Part shown: piece after piece, positions 21,629-23,422 of the stretch
How positions within the stretch are numbered: position 1 is the stretch's first letter
Layout: every line of letters starts with the position of its first letter
DNA from: an uncultured Coriobacteriaceae bacterium
GTDB lineage: Bacteria; Actinomycetota; Coriobacteriia; Coriobacteriales; UMGS124
Direction of reading: 5' to 3'
NCBI GenBank assembly: GCA_900539345.1
Contig: UQBS01000047.1
Location: 1-23,422, forward strand
DNA length: 23,422 bases
Made by a program: the position numbers and the translations under genes
Notes under the pieces: generated by a model
What the model was told of the DNA's origin: nothing
The model's input: the letters and a program-made list of their open reading frames with translations, nothing else
Databases searched by the model: none

Positions 21629-23299
21629 TTACTTGCCGATGTATTCCTTGGCGGCTTCCTCAGCCATGCGGCCGGAGTTGATGGCCCAGGAAGCGCAGGA
21701 ACCAGCGGCGATGCCGGCATCGTAAGCGTCGCCATAGAATCCGCCGGCATCCATGCCGCCCATGTACAGGCCGGGAATGACCTGACGGTCATCGTTGACG
21801 GCCTCGCACTTCGTGGTGACCTTGATGCCGCCCACGGTGCAGAAGTAGCCGTTCTGGACCTCGAAGAGGTAGTACGGGCCCTCCTCGTCCTTCAGCGGGA
21901 TCATGAACTCGTCGGCCTTGTCGAACTGCGTGTCCTTACCAGCCTCGCACATGGTGTTGTACTTCTCGACGGTGGCAGCGAGCTTGTCGGCATCGAGGCC
22001 AGCAGCGTTAGCCAGGTCAGCGACGGTGTCGGCAACCCAGATGTGCTCGTTGCCCTCGTCGATGAGCTCCTGAAGGTCTGCCTTGAGGGTCGTCAGCGGC
22101 ACCCCGGTCTCGCAGTAGACGCCGACCTGCAGCTGCACGCCCTCAGCCTCGTACTGGTCGATGAACTTCTGGGTGAGCATGGTGTAGACGGTCTTCTGGC
22201 TCTTGTGGGCCATGCCGGCAAACGGGAAGTTGCGGTGGAACATGTCCTCGGCCACGAAACGCTCGCAGGCCTCGTTGATCCACAGGACGGGCTGCAACGA
22301 CGTGGCGGCCTGGACAGGCGTGCCGTAGGTCGTGCCATAGAGAATGGGGCCGTACCAGGCAGCGGTACCAGGGGCGGGAGCCATGATGGCGCCGGCATGA
22401 CGGGCCATGCGGATGCCGTCGCCCTCGCGGCCGCTCGTGGTGCCAGCGGCGCAGATCTTGGCGGGGTCGACCTCGCAGAGCTGCTTCATCATGTTGTCGT
22501 TGTTGGCATAGCCGCCGGTGCCGATGATGACAGCCTTGGCGTTGAACTGGATGACCTTGCCGTCCGCGTCAACAGCGAGAACGCCGGTCACAGCGCCGGA
22601 CTCGTCGACGATGAGCTGCTTGGCGGGGGTCTCAAAGCGAATATCGAGGCCAATCTCCTCGGCATGGGCGATGAAGCTCACCATGAACTGGGCGCCCAGG
22701 CCCTTGGAGCGCTCGCCGGCGTAGAGGTGCCAGGTGGGGTCGGACTCGCCCAGGGCAACAACCTCCTGGAAGCCAACGCCCTCCTTCTCGAGCCAGTCGA
22801 TGGTCTCAGCGGTCTTGTTGAAGAAGGCGCGGTAAAGCTCGGGATCGGGCACGTAGTGGTGATAGGTCATGAGACGGCCGATGATCTCCTCGACGTCGAT
22901 CTCGTAGCCGGCCTCCTTCTGCCAGTGCGAACCCACGGCGAACATGCCCTCCGAGCCGGGGAAGGTACCGCCGGCAAGGGCCTTCTTCTCGAGGACGACG
23001 ACGTCGAGGCCATCCTCGAAAGCCTGGATGCCAGCGGCAAGACCGGTGCCGCCCGCGCCGACAACGATGATCTCGTGCTCCTCGACCTCGGCAGGCTCGC
23101 CGACCTCTTCGACAACGTTGGTGTAGTCGATGATCGTGGGCTCCTTGCCGTCAGCGGCAGGGTCGACGTAGCCGGTGCCGGAGTAATCGGCAGCAGCGGC
23201 CTCGTCGGCAAGCGCGGTGGTGGCACCGGCAGCGAGTGCGGCGGCCGCGGTGGCGGCACCTGCGGCCTGAACAAAGTTGCGGCGAGTGAGTTCCATCAT
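21629..23299 (-). CDS. Tat-exported FAD-dependent reductase (fumarate reductase-like flavoprotein)
   Basis: A 556-residue protein. The Tat signal MMELTRRNFVQAAG (RR at 6-7) has an Ala-rich core and probable cleavage near ALA/DEA (residue 31). After a short acidic linker comes the FAD Rossmann motif VVGAGGTGLAAG (81-86), VLEK, and the FAD-binding-2 landmarks GTGGYANN, TSGREGDGIRMARHAGA, NEACERFVAED and VIPGLYMGGMDAGG. In fumarate/urocanate-type reductases the segment before GG-x-K/V has a His and the final helix a catalytic Arg (GANRLGGN). Here the first reads GYFCTVGGIKV (Cys487) and the second GDAYDAGIAAGSCAS without Arg. The substrate is therefore probably not fumarate. There is no heme motif. 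AAAGGGG precedes the ATG at 23299; ATG 23296 is equally possible. It is distinct from the homologue at 1721, with which it shares the MELTRR signal. No partner gene is visible in the window. Confidence 0.85.
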   Translation of the reverse strand: MMELTRRNFVQAAGAATAAAALAAGATTALADEAAAADYSGTGYVDPAADGKEPTIIDYTNVVEEVGEPAEVEEHEIIVVGAGGTGLAAGIQAFEDGLDVVVLEKKALAGGTFPGSEGMFAVGSHWQKEAGYEIDVEEIIGRLMTYHHYVPDPELYRAFFNKTAETIDWLEKEGVGFQEVVALGESDPTWHLYAGERSKGLGAQFMVSFIAHAEEIGLDIRFETPAKQLIVDESGAVTGVLAVDADGKVIQFNAKAVIIGTGGYANNDNMMKQLCEVDPAKICAAGTTSGREGDGIRMARHAGAIMAPAPGTAAWYGPILYGTTYGTPVQAATSLQPVLWINEACERFVAEDMFHRNFPFAGMAHKSQKTVYTMLTQKFIDQYEAEGVQLQVGVYCETGVPLTTLKADLQELIDEGNEHIWVADTVADLANAAGLDADKLAATVEKYNTMCEAGKDTQFDKADEFMIPLKDEEGPYYLFEVQNGYFCTVGGIKVTTKCEAVNDDRQVIPGLYMGGMDAGGFYGDAYDAGIAAGSCASWAINSGRMAEEAAKEYIGK

Positions 23300-23325
23300 G
23301 TACCCCTTTCACATAGGGACGTGTG

Positions 23326-23340
23326 TCGGGCATGGCCCGA
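23326..23340. promoter_or_regulatory. Short palindrome upstream of the FAD reductase
   Basis: TCGGGC-ATG-GCCCGA is a perfect 6+3+6 palindrome 26 bases before the start codon. It could be an operator or a leader hairpin. The remaining 23341-23422 is very GC-rich at its right end and shows no gene or clear promoter. Confidence 0.35.
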
Positions 23341-23422
23341 ATGCCATGCACCATTTCTTTGCGCTAGGGCAACGCTGCACAATTAGGCCCGCCCCGCCCG
23401 CCGGAGGGTCGGACGGAGCGCC

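Noticed and set aside
22043..23386. A 447-codon open frame on the + strand
   Set aside because: Antisense shadow of the second FAD reductase; low-complexity composition.

Overview
The window is about 60% GC and densely coded. It looks like a chromosomal segment from a gut-type actinobacterium of the class Coriobacteriia (Eggerthellaceae or a near relative; genus not resolvable by eye). The argument is the combination of several Tat-exported flavin reductases, a LuxR-type regulator with about 12 membrane helices beside one of them, a DUF3737 protein, and small coriobacterial-style MarR and methyltransferase genes. No rRNA, tRNA, phage gene, intact transposase or CRISPR array was seen.

Layout. 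1-1554 (+): the 3' part of an Eis-like GNAT acetyltransferase, then a small GGQ-domain release-factor-like protein. 1721-5484: a Tat-exported FAD reductase (-) divergent from a membrane LuxR regulator (+). 5566-7139 (+): a methyltransferase gene broken by a frameshift, then a TetR regulator; the shared promoter carries two near-palindromic boxes that look like the TetR operator. 7222-9439: a DUF3737 beta-helix protein (-) divergent from a PfkB sugar kinase (+), with three copies of one 13-bp box between them. 9739-13850 (-): a large Tat-exported propeller-like protein of unknown function, a HAD phosphatase and an alpha/beta hydrolase. 13851-14525 is mostly a non-coding AT-rich island. 14526-17892 (-): a Tat-exported Old-Yellow-Enzyme/dienoyl-CoA-reductase-type flavoenzyme with a LysR regulator just upstream. 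18093-19456 (+): a small helical protein and a MarR-like regulator, separated by a nested inverted-repeat element. 19457-19861: repeat-rich intergenic DNA. 19862-21357: an SRAP (HMCES/YedK-like) protein (-) divergent from an SPL-like radical SAM protein (+). 21629-23299 (-): a second Tat-exported FAD reductase.

How it fits together. Four of the encoded proteins carry Tat signals: two fumarate-reductase-family flavoproteins, one OYE-type flavoenzyme and one propeller-like protein. Two of the flavoenzymes sit next to a dedicated regulator (LuxR, LysR). This suggests inducible, extracytoplasmic reduction of organic electron acceptors. Both FAD reductases lack the C-terminal arginine motif expected of true fumarate reductases, so their substrates are open. 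No cytochrome or quinol dehydrogenase partner is encoded here. The most notable non-coding signals are the TetR operator/promoter at 5566-5626, the triplicated box at 8301-8391, the nested inverted-repeat element at 18583-18711 and the repeats at 19505-19775. All assignments come from reading the sequence; no database search was run.
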